Below are positions 11,770 through 23,496 of a DNA stretch of 64,000 nt, one piece after another. The notes beneath the pieces were generated by a model. That model did not search any database. It had not been told where the DNA came from and was given only the letters and a program-made list of their open reading frames with translations. Position 1 is the first letter of the stretch. Each line of letters opens with the position of its first letter. The position numbers were made by a program, and so were the translations under genes. The DNA is from Astrocystis sublimbata (lineage: Eukaryota; Ascomycota; Sordariomycetes; Xylariales; Xylariaceae), in assembly GCA_022453515.1 (NCBI GenBank), contig JAJNNY010000009.1, positions 620,001-684,000 on the forward strand, written 5' to 3'.

Positions 11770-14431
11770 ATGCAAGCCATTCGTAGATCGCTTCCCCGCG
11801 TTGGGACATGGCCTGGCCATCGCCGAGCCCCGGGTGCGCGTTGTACCCATAATGTGCTGACGACCGCCTCGATCCCACGCTCCCGTGGTATACTTCGCAG
11901 TTATACTTCAAGCCTCACGGGTCTAAGAGACATACTCCGCGTATCCGAGGAGGTGACTGACGCTCTGGCAACCAATAAACCTGTGGTGGCGCTTGAATCC
12001 ACCATATATACCCATGGAGCCCTCGGTAACGATCTCGACCTTGAGGGCGTCGTCCGGAGGAATGGTGGTGTGCCCGCTGTTGTAGGTATATTAGGCGGCG
12101 TTCCATCCGTTGGACTCACTCCGGATGAGGTCACTCAGATGGTTGAAGGGTCCCCGAAAAAGGCTTCCCGGCGAGATCTTGCCTACCTCGTTGGTTCAGT
12201 AAGCTTTGAAAATTGGACAGTGGGGAGTTTCTGGTATCAAAACCACTGATCCTACGTTTAGGGAATGGCGGGTCGGAAAATCAATGGCGGCACAACGATT
12301 GCGGGGACCATGGTTCTGGCAAGGCTAGCTGGAATCCGAGTTTTTGGTACTGGCGGTCTTGGTGGCGTTCATCGAGGTGGCCACATTTCCTTCGATATCA
12401 GCGCAGACCTGACTGAACTGGGAAGAACACGGATGGCTGTAGTCTCCAGTGGTAGCAAAGGCTTTTTGGACATTCCTCGGACTTTGGAGTACTTAGAAAC
12501 CCAAGGGGTGCTCGTCTCAACCTTTGCCGACGGTAGAACGGGAAACATTGATTTCCCGGCATTCTGGGCCAGAGAAAGTGGCGTTCAGAGTCCTTTCATC
12601 ATTCAGGATGAGGAACACGCAGCAGCCATACTGCTAGCCCAAGAAAAGCTGAATATCGAAACAGGTATCTTGTTTGCCAATCCCATCCCGGAAGAGCACG
12701 CCATACCCAGCGAGAAGATGGCTGCGGTCATCGAACAAGCAGTGCGCGAGTCAAACGAACAAGGTGCCCATGGCAGTGAAAATACCCCTTTCATTCTAGG
12801 AAGGATCCGAGAACTCACCAATGGGGCAAGCGTCCCAGCGAACAAGGCTTTAGTCCGGTCAAACGTTGAACGCGCTACAAAGGTCGCCGGGGCAGTGTCT
12901 AGGCTCATCTCAGAAGGCCCAACGGCATCCAGAACACCGTGAGCCACGAGCTCTCCCTTCACTATATGGTCGCACTACTCTGACGAATGGGGAGCAGGGT
13001 AAAGTCCTGGGCCGGCTTAGAGACACCTAGCAATGTAGCTGCTCCAATACATAAAATCACAACAGCAATGGAGGTACGAAACTGTTCGTTGACCTTGCTG
13101 AAAGGGCACAATCATCATGTTATCCCACGTACAAGCCTTCATCGCTATGATTACTTTGAAGATGTATACACTGACTCATACAGGTGACTTCCCAAGCAGA
13201 CATCCTCGTTGCAGGTTCTGTTGCCGTAGATTTAAGTTGCGACTATACTGGTTTGAACTCGCCCGGGGATCCCATTCCGCAGCTCCATACATCCAACCCA
13301 TCACAGATCAGTCAGTCAATAGGAGGTGTTGGGCGTAATGTTGCTCTTGCAGCTCATAGAGTGAACAAGCATACAAAAGTGCGGCTCTGTAGCATGATCG
13401 GCGGTGATCTGTAAGTTGCCCTGCCTTGGAGAGAACATGCCACTAACTCTCAAAGTGCCGGCTCGACTGTGTTGTCGTCATTAGAATCATGCGGTATGGA
13501 TACGTCATGTATTCAACAACTCAACCAAGACGAGTTTCCGGGTAGCCGCACCGCACAATATGTGTCGGTAAACGATGCCAACAAACATCTGGTACTTGCT
13601 ATGGCCGACATGGACATCTTTACCAACCAGTCGTTCTCGCCTTCTTGGGCAGGCAAGATAAAGTCCTCGAAGCCGAAATGGCTCGTTGTTGATGCGAATT
13701 GGAAGGATCACGACATCCGAGCCTGGATGCAAGCAGGGAAACAGAACAAGGCCAAGATCGCCTTCGAACCTGTATCCAAGGCAAAGTCGGCGCGATTGTT
13801 TTGTCCTGGACGGGGCCTGGAGAGCTTAGGTGTATTCCCTCAAGCCACTATCGATCTCACGACTCCGAACCAGTACGAACTGTCAGCAATGCATGCGGCT
13901 GCACAGAGCAACGAGTATTTCAGTGACGAGCGGTGGTGGTCCATTATTGATGCGTTTGGTATGACGGGATCCAGGGACCGCTTCGTCAAGCTGACTTCCG
14001 CGGCAATGACGGATGCAGGCATCCCACAACAGACAATCCGACTGCTACCATTCATTCCCACGATCATAACGAAGCTGGGAAGTGACGGGGCTCTACTCAT
14101 GACAGTACTAAAGAAAGACGACCCACGTCTGTTCGATGAAACGCATGAGCCTTTCATCCTCGCAAGATGCAACAACGGCCACGCATATGTAGGAGGAGTG
14201 TACATGAGAATGTTCCCTTCTGTCGAACAGGTTACGGATGTGGCATCTGTAAATGGCATCGGCGATACCTTCCTTGGAACGCTTGTTGCAGGCCTGGCAC
14301 AGGGAGGAAAGATCGAGAACCTGATCAACGTGGCCCAGAAAGCTGCGGTACTGACACTGCGCAGTCCGCAGTCTGTTAGCGAGAAGTTGAGTTCCCTCGA
14401 ACACGAACTGGTCGCTGCTGCAACACTATGA
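11770..14431 (+). CDS. Bifunctional pseudouridine-5'-phosphate glycosidase / PfkB-family pseudouridine kinase
   Basis: Five exons, 11770-12198, 12262-12938, 12998-13073, 13184-13410 and 13456-14431, join to 794 aa. Residues about 65-365 are PsuG-like: VALESTIYTHG, GRKINGGTTIAGT, HRGGH, DISADLTELGRT, and SSGSKGFLD with Lys about 209 at the place of the Schiff-base lysine. A linker of about 27 aa from its own 76-nt exon leads to a ribokinase/PfkB domain: DILVAGSVAVDLSCDY, GGVGRNVA, TPNQYEL and NGIGDTFLG with the catalytic Asp near the end. Together these phosphorylate pseudouridine and split pseudouridine-5'-phosphate to uracil and ribose-5-phosphate. The first 50 residues are Arg/Ser-rich with almost no acid, which suggests mitochondrial import. 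Confidence 0.93.
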
Positions 14432-14833
14432 TAGTGCGCCATTCATATTTTTGTTTGCCTAGGTAGACAGTCAAGGTACAGGGCTCGATCATTGAATTCC
14501 ATAACCAAGACCATGACACAAGCACAAGGAGAACAATGAGTGCAGAACAACCATTCTCACATTTTCATTTTACTGGCTCTGGCGAAAATAGGCCGTTTCG
14601 GCAGCACGTAGTCGAACAGCACCTTAAATTGTCTGCCTAGGAACCAAAATGTAGGTGAGAACCTAGCCAAGTAATAATCGTCATCAGCTCAAGTGGATAA
14701 TACCTAGGCGAGCTAGGGAATTCGTTTAGAGCCCGAGTCCCACTAACCAGTTAGGGTAAGATACGCAACGCCGACCTGGCAGGGATTAATCGATAAGAAA
14801 AAAGTTACGGGCGATAATGAACTAATTGCATAC
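14432..14833. other. Intergenic, promoter side of UTP18
   Basis: Four CCTAGG-type motifs occur between 14458 and 14708. No gene seen. Confidence 0.45.
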
Positions 14834-16684
14834 ATGAGACTATTCCCAGCGCCAAATCAACCTACAAGAACGACCGACAGCTCTACAATGGCTCACAGGC
14901 GCCGCGATCTGTCCAAGGACAGCGAATCCAGCTCTGAATCAGAAGCTGTCGAATATGAATTCTCAAGCGAAGATGACGAAGTAGAACCTGGCACCCGGAA
15001 TCGCCAACCCCACGAGAAGGACTCCGACGAGGAGGACCTCCAACGACTTGTTCTAGGCGATGCGGCCACTTTCCGAGAGAACCTCTTCAAAGACGACTTC
15101 GACGGCAACGCGGAAGGATCGAAACGCGGTGCTATTGGAGGATTAGTAGACAATGAGGAGGGGACGGGGTTGGAAGACGCCGACGACGCCGACTTTTTTG
15201 CTTTCGACATCGACTTGAGCCGGGCGCCGGCAGACGACAAGCAGCTTGTTAAGGCGACTGTCTCTGCAGACTTACACCTCGGTACGGCCGATGCGCCTGC
15301 ATGGGAGGATAGCGATGATGAACGGGTCGCTGTATCGTTGGCCGATGCAAGCCAACTACGAAAACTACGGACGGCCGAGACCGACGATGTGATCAATGGA
15401 GTCGAGTACACTCTGCGGTTGCGACAGCAATACCTCCGGCTCAATCCGCACCCCGAATGGGCAAGACAGGCACAGGAGCCGCCCAAGAAGCGTCGTCGGC
15501 GGTCTTCCGCTGCGTCTGATTCATCCATTGAATCAGATGAAGCCGGGGAAAGCGATGATCTCCACGCCGACGCCCTGCCATTAGACAGACTCCTTCGCGA
15601 TGCTAGAGGTGCGGGTGGCGCCACTCAGGCGAGGAGAAAGCGCCTACGTCCCGAAGTTATCGATATTCAAAGGTCGCGCGACATACCAGATGCTCACAAA
15701 GACATCACGTCGCTGGCCTTCCACCCCGAATACCCGGTCCTACTATCCTCCAGTACATCCTCGCTCCTATATCTGCACCATATCGCACCGACCGCGCACC
15801 CAACACCGAATCCTCTCCTAATGTCGACCAAGATCAAGCAGGTTGCTGTTCGCCGCGCCCAATTCAGCCCCGATGGAAAGAAGATCTTCATGGCAGGTCG
15901 CCGAAGATATATACACTCGTGGGATATTGAAAGCGGAGCTATACAGAAAACCAACAAGATAATGGGCCACCAGGACGAGCAGAGGACGTGGGAACGTTTC
16001 AGACTGAGCCCCTGTGGACGCTATCTTGGCTTAATCGCCACTACGAGAAAGGGCGGTGGTGTTATCAATCTTCTGAATGTTCACACAATGCAGTGGATCG
16101 CAGCTGCGAGGCTTGACAGTCGCGGAGGCATTATCGATTTCTGCTGGTGGCGGACCGGGAATGGTCTCACCATACTGGGTAAAGGAGGGCAGGTTGGAGA
16201 ATACAGCATGGCCTCAAGACGTTTCTTGGGGGTGTGGAACGATGAAGGATCAAATGGTGGGACCGCCATTGCCCTCGGAGGCTCCCAAGGGCCTGAGCTT
16301 CTCGGCGAGGACCAGTGGGTGGCTATTGGGTCCAACTCGGGCGTGGTGAACATCTACAATCGCCATGCGCTGATCCAGCCGTCAGACGAAGACGAGCTGC
16401 AACTAAAGGCGCGACCGGAGCCAACTCGGGCCTTCATGCAACTCACTACACCTGTCACGGTGCTCACATTCAGTCCAGATGGGCAATTGCTGGCACTCGC
16501 CACGCGACACAAGAAGGATACCATGAAGCTGGTTCATCTACCTAGCTGCACTGTGTACAGGAACTGGCCGACGGAGCAAACGCCGTTGGGCAGAATCGAG
16601 GCGATCGCGTTTGGGTCCAAGAGTGACATGATAGCTGTGGGTAATGATGCTGGGACCATTAGGATATGGGAGATCAGGAGCTAG
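14834..16684 (+). CDS. UTP18: U3 snoRNP/SSU processome WD40 protein Utp18
   Basis: Single-exon frame of 616 aa. The N-terminal third is very acidic (SSESEAVEYEFSSEDDEVE) and carries DEEDLQRLVLGD. It is followed by RRQ-type basic patches, EYTLRLRQQYLRLNPHPEWA and then KDITSLAFHPEYPVLLSSS, the start of a WD40 propeller that runs to the C-terminal end (AVGNDAGTIRIWEIRS). The order acidic region, RLRxQYxxLNPxPxWA motif and WD40 repeats is characteristic of Utp18, a nucleolar factor needed for 18S rRNA maturation. A second in-frame ATG at 14888 (context ACAATGG) is the better start by context and would remove 18 residues. The 3' end faces the next gene, about 100 nt away. Confidence 0.9.
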   Translation: MRLFPAPNQPTRTTDSSTMAHRRRDLSKDSESSSESEAVEYEFSSEDDEVEPGTRNRQPHEKDSDEEDLQRLVLGDAATFRENLFKDDFDGNAEGSKRGAIGGLVDNEEGTGLEDADDADFFAFDIDLSRAPADDKQLVKATVSADLHLGTADAPAWEDSDDERVAVSLADASQLRKLRTAETDDVINGVEYTLRLRQQYLRLNPHPEWARQAQEPPKKRRRRSSAASDSSIESDEAGESDDLHADALPLDRLLRDARGAGGATQARRKRLRPEVIDIQRSRDIPDAHKDITSLAFHPEYPVLLSSSTSSLLYLHHIAPTAHPTPNPLLMSTKIKQVAVRRAQFSPDGKKIFMAGRRRYIHSWDIESGAIQKTNKIMGHQDEQRTWERFRLSPCGRYLGLIATTRKGGGVINLLNVHTMQWIAAARLDSRGGIIDFCWWRTGNGLTILGKGGQVGEYSMASRRFLGVWNDEGSNGGTAIALGGSQGPELLGEDQWVAIGSNSGVVNIYNRHALIQPSDEDELQLKARPEPTRAFMQLTTPVTVLTFSPDGQLLALATRHKKDTMKLVHLPSCTVYRNWPTEQTPLGRIEAIAFGSKSDMIAVGNDAGTIRIWEIRS

Positions 16685-16786
16685 CTTTGCTAATCGTACA
16701 ACAAATAATATTTCGGCATTAACACCAACACCCCAAGCCAGCGTCGGTCCTCCCAGTTCTCTTCTCCAGCTATGGTGTGTTCGCCC

Positions 16787-17291
16787 TCACACGCCCACAA
16801 GTGATAATCCACCCATTCGTGCAACCAGTGAATCACCCCCGTTACTTTTTCGTCCTTGGTTGAACATGATATGCGCAAGTAGCTGTTTCAAGGGGCTTTT
16901 CTTGTCGATGTTTCTTCTTGGAAAGTAGCGGCGATTGTGTACCGTGTATTGAGCAAGCTGGGTCTGGTTCTCGAAATGGTGGACTGGACGACCTTCTCTG
17001 ACGCACTGCAGGAAATCGGGAATGTTGACCCATACTGTCTTGAGAGCCTGAGGTGTCCTCATCAGCACGAACGCCACACGTCTCTAAAAACACTACGAGC
17101 AATCGAGGGTCTTTCTGCTTGCTTACCTTCCGACAACTTGTCTTGCTCGGAAAATGTTCCTCGAAACCAAGGTGCATCATCAATCGTTGGAAGTCCTCGA
17201 GGTCGCCTTTGCCCATGTAGTTCTCCCATTCGATCACCACGTCCGGCACTCGAACAGCTACCGCCGTTTGCTTGTTCTTCTTCTTTGCCAT
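16787..17291 (-). CDS. Conserved-looking small protein, 141 aa, unknown
   Basis: Two exons on the minus strand, 17127-17291 then 16787-17047, with GTAAGC donor and CAG acceptor, join in phase 0. The product begins MAKKKNKQTAVAVRVPDVV and continues IEWENYMGKGDLEDFQRLM, LGFEEHFPSKTSCRK, then ALKTVWVNIPDFLQCVREG, PVHHFENQTQLAQYT and SPLKQLLAHIM. The alternating hydrophobic pattern and the splice site falling inside a smooth helix-loop text support a real gene. The pattern resembles a small fungal-only family I cannot name. The lysine-rich start could be a nuclear signal. The gene converges on UTP18. Confidence 0.72.
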
Positions 17292-19570
17292 GGTCGCAGT
17301 CTTTCTTCAAGGTGGGATCGAAGTGTGATGACGGGCGAAATGGAGACAGTAAAGAGTTCCTCCAAGACAAGAGTCACAGTAGAAGACTTTCTGCTGAATA
17401 AGTAAAGCAAGGTGGAAGGAAGACTTTGTCATAGATGGAGGTTTCTGTTATATGCTTTGCCAACAAGATGTAGACAAACGAGTAGAGGGTTGCCTTGTCA
17501 AGACCCTTTCCCACGTTTCCGGGGTGCATGTTGGTTGGTTTCTGCGACATTCTGTTGCAAAGGCGGTTGTGAACGGGAACCTGCAGCCCATCTCCCGATC
17601 GGGCGAATACGACAGCCTAGTTGCCGCCTTTCTCTTTAAATTCACCCATGGTGTATTGCATTAGATGGTGATGCCTCAGACTAAGGTGAGACTGTGGTGT
17701 GAAGTCATGATGCTCATGTTCCTTTCCCATCTGTGTTCTTTGTGAACACATCCATCGTGTCTGGCTCTGCTTCGCGCAACTCGGGGGTATCATAGCCTGT
17801 TGACCGCTTCCTGGATGGTTTATACGATGAGTTGATGTGTTAGTTTCTACTTTGCCGTTAGTATTTCTATGCCAGTATCTGATATGTGATATGATAGCAA
17901 TGTGAATATGCTCTGCTGCTTCCACGGTAGGTCTTCCATAGCGCCACTCCTCCTCCACTTCTTTTGGGTTAGTAGGATCTGGTATCTATTGGCACAAAAC
18001 ATAGCACAAAACAACAACTCGACGTTTGGAGTTGAAATATAATTGCTTAAACTGTTTTTTTCTTCAGTGAACATCCCAAGTCAATTGATGAAGACCCATA
18101 GACGCATGGCTCACTCTAATGAAAGATTTAGACAAGAAGCTGCAAATTCCCAAACGAGCAATAAGACCATCCATGGGGGACAGAGACATCTCTTTGGTCT
18201 TGAAATCCAACTTAAAGTTGATGTCTTGTAATATATAATATATATTTTTTATTGAGTGATACATATACCGCACGGATGGTAAAAGACATGATATCTGATG
18301 CATCATGGTGGATTTCCTCGGGAGCTTCTGCACAAGCTTATAGTTCTTGGCGGATCTCCGTCCATGCTCGCCATGCTCGCTCCATCAGGCCATCAGGCTC
18401 CTGTAGGCTCGGCTTCCCGGCGAGCTTGGCGAGAAGCCTGCCCCCCCCCCCCAGCTCGCCAGCTTTGCCTGGCGAGCCTGGATCCTGGCTTGAGCATGAC
18501 CCAACCGAACTCAAACTCCCAGCAAGTGGCCCAGGCCCATGGGTCGTGATGGGAGGGATCGGGCAGGCCAATCAGTGCATATTGGACAGAAATAGCAACT
18601 GGAAATCCTGAGCCCAAACACCTGTGACTGAATGATTGATTGATTGATTGATTGATCAGTGAGAGGTAATTAGGTAGAGCCCGACAAGCAACAACCAGCA
18701 GCTGGATCAGATGGTTGCTTCGTCGAATCGCACATTTACGCATTACCGACTATGCCGCCAATGCGCTCAAAGTGAGGCGCATACGACGTGCTTGGGTAGA
18801 GTGTCCAGATGCCAGTCAGTCACATGCGTAGATAATTAAATAGCGCGCCAGAGCGTACGTATATAGATAAAAGACGGGTCTCCCACGGAACGTTGTACGG
18901 CTTATACATCATCTCCTACGGCGTTGTATGTAAAGTAGCGACGCTCGTCACACCACATCAGCTCACGATTGGTGTCAGCGTTCTCCGCGGCCACCCGATC
19001 CGACCGCCCGTCGCCGCCAGCACATTGGCGACGCCATGCGTATGCGTGCCATCAGTGCATGATAGGCAGCCGAGCGGTTCTGGCCTGGCCAGCCGTATCT
19101 GAGCATCCCAGGAGACTCAGTTCACGGCAGGCCTCCACGGCCCTATAGTCTCGGGAGGGCTGGCCCCTTCTCAGTGCTAAGGTTAGGTTACCGTAGGTTG
19201 TAAGAACCAAGGCACGCGAGTACGAAACACAAGGAGAAGGTCCCACATAAAGACGTGCCAATGCCATTCCTACTGCTCGCAAACACATTGTCGAGTCAGT
19301 TCAGTTTTTTCGTAACTCTTATTCTTTCTTCATTGCGAGTGCTGCGGCGTTATAGAGTTGCGACAGTGTTAGACAGTCCGGCTTGTGTACTACCTCCAAG
19401 GTTCGGGCGGTGTTAGTGTTAGGTGCCCACTACCTATAATCCTCCACCTGCACCACATCTCTATATATCCTTCTATCGGGGCTTTGTTCCTTGTTTTCAA
19501 TTGTTGCATCATTAATTACCTCATTAGGTGCCTAGGACCAACCTAGGTACCACCTAAACACAGGGGCGAC
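17292..19570. other. Gene-poor gap with simple repeats
   Basis: No supported gene. A C12 run at 18441-18452 lies between inverted GGCGAG/CTCGCC copies (about 18420-18476). A (TGAT)6 repeat lies at about 18633-18656. Directly upstream of the next gene, 19528-19555 holds two CCTAGG motifs. Confidence 0.5.
18633..18656. repeat. (TGAT)n microsatellite
   Basis: About six perfect tandem copies of a 4-bp unit in a non-coding gap. Confidence 0.85.
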
Positions 19571-22500
19571 ATGGCAGACCAGGACCCTACTAACAAGAAA
19601 AAAGCAGCCCTGGGCGGATTTCCTGCTAGATTCAAGAGTTTCGTCCATGATATGAAAAGCTTCAAGAAGGAAAGCTATCATCGGCATCGGCGAGGAGCAA
19701 GAAGCGAGATTATATGGCCCAAGCACCCACAGCCAGCTGGAGCTCAACACCTCGCCCGCACCACTGAGGACCTTTCCGCGACGTCTGAGACTAGGTCGCT
19801 GTACCAGAGCTCCGCACGCGTCCGTAGCCTCAACATACGCGTCACCGTCAAATTCGACGAGCCATTAAATTACTCGCACAGTCAGGACTATGAGGCCTCT
19901 TCATCGCTCCAGCCTACTGAGGAGTTGTGTGAAGCCCTCATCCGTCGGGTAGACCATTGTTCGAAGGAGCTCATTACACGAAAGGACTCCAGCGCATTGG
20001 ACCGCACCGGCTATGATGGCTTGGCGAAGCCATTGCGATATGAAATTCAACTAGAGGTTTTGCGAAATGAGAGTCGCACCGGCGCCGAAGTTTGGGCGTC
20101 GCGGACTCTGAGGTCCTACCAGAAACAGCCCCTGGGTACCGATGCTGCACGGGAGGTAATCTTATCCACGCATTACATGGTAGGGCTCTTCCTAAGACAG
20201 CACGATGAAGCATTTGTCTGGAAGAATGGTCCGGTGCGGGATGATATCGTGCAGGAGCAGAAGACATTTCCGTACCAGCCTGGTCGAGTGCAGCCCCTGA
20301 CAAGCGTACCTCGTTCCTACTTCATCGAAAAGCAACAGGAGTTTGAAGCCATACCAGGATACACTATCTGCCTTTCCTTTACGAGCCAGAACCGCAATCG
20401 CACGCCTTCTCAATGGCATGAGACTGTGCAGGTCAACAGCACCCAATCCTCACCTCTTACTCTCGCAAGTGCAGAGAACCTGTTTCTTGAGGCGGGCTAT
20501 GCCGTCGACGGCGTTTTAAGATCGCAGAGGAAAGAGTTTGGCACAATACGATATTCTTGCGCCACCCATAGCGGTTGTCGGCACTGTCGACCACATGATG
20601 GTGACGGCATTGAGATGCTAGTATCCGTCAAGAACAACGTCGGTCCTCAATTCGACAACCTCGAGCGGACTACATCGACCAGTGTGAGCATGTTCTGGAA
20701 AGACAAGGCATCAGACTGTATCGAGTTTGTCGAAAAGGCTAAAACGGCCATCGTGCAGGTTTGTGCCGAAGCCGACGAAGCAATCTCGCGGATAAGCGAT
20801 TTTGAATTTCACATTATCGAGCTCCGAGGCCGAGGATGGTCGATAAATGAACCGTTAGCCTTCATTCTTGGTCCTGAATCAAGTCTTGACCGGAGATCCG
20901 TCGAGTCACTGCTAGATCGATTGCAAACAGGGGTGGCGGATATCCTGCGAGGCAACGCCATCGCCGTCCGGATGACCGCGCGGAAGCGGGGGCATTTTGT
21001 TCTGCACAAGACCTTGGTAGCCAGAGAACCTGTTGAGAAGCCGGGCAGTAAGAAAGCAGCCGGGAAGTCTAAAGCATACGTCCTCGACCGACTCAAGCAG
21101 CGCATCGAACGCGACATCGAAATGGTTTGCAAAGATACCTGCACAATTGTCAGTCCAGAAGTCGAAACGCCAAAGCCGGCGCGGGATGATAGTGCTCCGC
21201 CAGAAGAACACCCCTCAGCGCAAACAGATCTTTTGACCTCCAGGAGGCTAAGCGATCTACCAACACCGTCAAAATTGCCTGCAAGTAGCGAACGAAAGCC
21301 ATCCCCCGAGAGATTGTGCTCCTCAGATGAGGTTGAGCTTCACGAGTCATCAGAGCCCACCAGCACCTCACCTGTTCCACAACGACCATGGTCTAGGGTC
21401 TCCTGGGATCCCGTCACAGGGCGACGGCTGTTCCCACTGGTGCCAGACCAGCAAGATTCCAATGAATCGGTCTCTACAGGCTGTCGCAAGTCAACTCCTC
21501 ATCTGCATGAAATGGGCCAAGACGATGCAATGGAAACGTCATTCAACTTATCAACCTCTCGTGAACCCTCGAACACTTTCAGTGCACAAGCAACGTCAGC
21601 CTGCAGTGAGTCCAGCATAGAACTTGAAGCCACAGAGGTCTCTTTGAAGGGGCTACCCATCGACGGAAGAGAAGATGGGTCGACAGTGTCGACAAGACCG
21701 CGAACTCCTGATTTACTATCCGGTGGCAGTGCATCAGTCCGCAGCAGTATCTTAGTAACTCCTAATCTACACGAGCTGGTGTTGAGGAATGAGACCGACC
21801 TTGTGCGAAAACCCACCCCGGAAATCTACGGAGATGATCAGCATGGGAGGGTGGACAACTTCATCAGCAAGTTATATATGCACCGACCAACAGCTTCTCC
21901 TATGTCACATCAAATTTCCCGAGACGGATCTGTTGCTTCGGTGATGAGTCACGCTCAACCACCGCACCAAGACCAGGACCTGAATCATCCAGTCGACAAG
22001 GACGTCTCTACTGCAAAATCAGACAATTCGTCACATTCAGATGCCAAGTTAGAAGAACAGACATCACCTGTACAAATAATGACGGAAGAGGATACACCCA
22101 CACAAGAGGAATTTCGACCAGCCTTGGCTACAGAAGCAGAAGCAAACGCAGCAGTAGAAGAGTTCTCGCAAAGCAAGCCCGACTTCGATTTTTCGTCGCC
22201 ACTTACCGCCACGTCTGTCGAAGACAACAACGAGGCGATTGTGGATATGTTACTCCCCGAGAAGGGCAAAGCCACTATTCTATCTGAGAAACCAAAACAA
22301 GAATATGAGGATGCCGACACAGCCAGTTTCGATCCGTTCGTAGATGACGAATCGGCAGTCGACTCGTCGCATTTGGCGCGCCCCGATATCATTGCGGTTC
22401 AAGGTCGACATCGAAAGTCATTTGGCAGCGCAGGATATCTCGGCAGTTTCCAAGAGCAGCGATTCTATGGCGTAGGACTGAGGAGTGCGCTTGTGGGCCC

Positions 22501-22588
22501 TGCGTCGCCTTCCAGGCCGTTCTCGCGCCCTTATTTACGCGATGACGAGGAAGAGCAGCAGAGGAGGCCTGGGTCCTCTATGATGTAA
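19571..22588 (+). CDS. Large protein of unknown function, 1005 aa
   Basis: Uninterrupted frame from ATG 19571 (GACATGG). Residues about 75-520 look folded: alternating hydrophobic segments (LNIRVTVKFDEPLNY, YEIQLEVLRNE, EVILSTHYMVGLFLRQHDEAF, YTICLSFTSQN) and a cluster SCATHSGCRHCRPHDG at about 330. The DRRSVESLLDRLQTG and KAYVLDRLKQRIERDIEMVC stretches are helical. Residues about 540-1005 are low-complexity, Ser/Pro/Glu-rich and probably disordered. I do not recognise the family. No signal peptide or membrane span. The size and folded/disordered layout are common for fungal-specific scaffold proteins. Confidence 0.78.
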   Translation: MADQDPTNKKKAALGGFPARFKSFVHDMKSFKKESYHRHRRGARSEIIWPKHPQPAGAQHLARTTEDLSATSETRSLYQSSARVRSLNIRVTVKFDEPLNYSHSQDYEASSSLQPTEELCEALIRRVDHCSKELITRKDSSALDRTGYDGLAKPLRYEIQLEVLRNESRTGAEVWASRTLRSYQKQPLGTDAAREVILSTHYMVGLFLRQHDEAFVWKNGPVRDDIVQEQKTFPYQPGRVQPLTSVPRSYFIEKQQEFEAIPGYTICLSFTSQNRNRTPSQWHETVQVNSTQSSPLTLASAENLFLEAGYAVDGVLRSQRKEFGTIRYSCATHSGCRHCRPHDGDGIEMLVSVKNNVGPQFDNLERTTSTSVSMFWKDKASDCIEFVEKAKTAIVQVCAEADEAISRISDFEFHIIELRGRGWSINEPLAFILGPESSLDRRSVESLLDRLQTGVADILRGNAIAVRMTARKRGHFVLHKTLVAREPVEKPGSKKAAGKSKAYVLDRLKQRIERDIEMVCKDTCTIVSPEVETPKPARDDSAPPEEHPSAQTDLLTSRRLSDLPTPSKLPASSERKPSPERLCSSDEVELHESSEPTSTSPVPQRPWSRVSWDPVTGRRLFPLVPDQQDSNESVSTGCRKSTPHLHEMGQDDAMETSFNLSTSREPSNTFSAQATSACSESSIELEATEVSLKGLPIDGREDGSTVSTRPRTPDLLSGGSASVRSSILVTPNLHELVLRNETDLVRKPTPEIYGDDQHGRVDNFISKLYMHRPTASPMSHQISRDGSVASVMSHAQPPHQDQDLNHPVDKDVSTAKSDNSSHSDAKLEEQTSPVQIMTEEDTPTQEEFRPALATEAEANAAVEEFSQSKPDFDFSSPLTATSVEDNNEAIVDMLLPEKGKATILSEKPKQEYEDADTASFDPFVDDESAVDSSHLARPDIIAVQGRHRKSFGSAGYLGSFQEQRFYGVGLRSALVGPASPSRPFSRPYLRDDEEEQQRRPGSSMM

Positions 22589-23496
22589 ACAGGGCATCTG
22601 TGACTTGAGAATCACCGGACACCGGAGCAAGGCTATATATATAGCGAAAGCCTTTTGTTTTTCCCACGAACCACGCGGTATTTTGTTTTCCTTTTCAGGC
22701 TTTTCCTGGTGGGATGTGCCATACCATATATATTTCTGATACACACAAATTCAGGCGAACAGGCGAAATACGTTGGTTGTTTTTGGTGGATTGGATGAAC
22801 ACCCTGGGAGACATGTGAGTGAAGGCAAAGAAAGAATCCTGGCTTCGGGTGCTAGCGATTTGGATCACACATTTGTTTTACATTTGCATATGTCATTAGG
22901 AAAGACGCTATTATTGCGCAACAAATTCTGACTTTTGTTTCCATTAATTGAATCTGTAAATCATGCGGTGCAATAACATCCGTTTCTAAGTTGAGGAAGT
23001 GTCCATTTTCAACTGATCATCCTTTAGCTCGCTGTGCTAAGGGGGAAAATCTTCACAATGTATCTAGTCCCTCCCTGTGAACCTTTTTTGTCCTCGTCTG
23101 GTAGTGCGTCGGAGATACTCGCCTCATTGAAATGTCGATATTTTGAGTCTTAGCCCGGACGGTTGACAATGAAACTCTTCGTACACGCTCCTAGGTTGCC
23201 CATGTCCGTAATGTGATATACGCCAACAGCGAGTAGATCAACCGAAAGACCTCAAGTGTTGTCCAGGCGTTATAGAATTTGCGTCGTAGATTTAAATAAG
23301 AGCGTTTCTCGCCACAGAAATACGCGATGCTTCGATCCATTTCTGAGCACATGATTCGGGCCTTTCTCGCACCTATGCACGAGCTTGCAGCAATGCACAT
23401 TCCGAACGCCAAACTCCAACTCCATTCCCCAGATATAGAAACCTCCAAGTCCCCACGACACCATAAACATAAGGGTCGTCATGCACACAAATGGCA
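22589..23496. other. Intergenic, no gene seen
   Basis: A/T-richer stretch with TATATATA near 22633; nothing recognisable on either strand. Confidence 0.5.

Noticed and set aside
13840..14442. 200-codon minus-strand frame
   Set aside because: Lies wholly antisense to the PfkB kinase exon, which has clear motifs.
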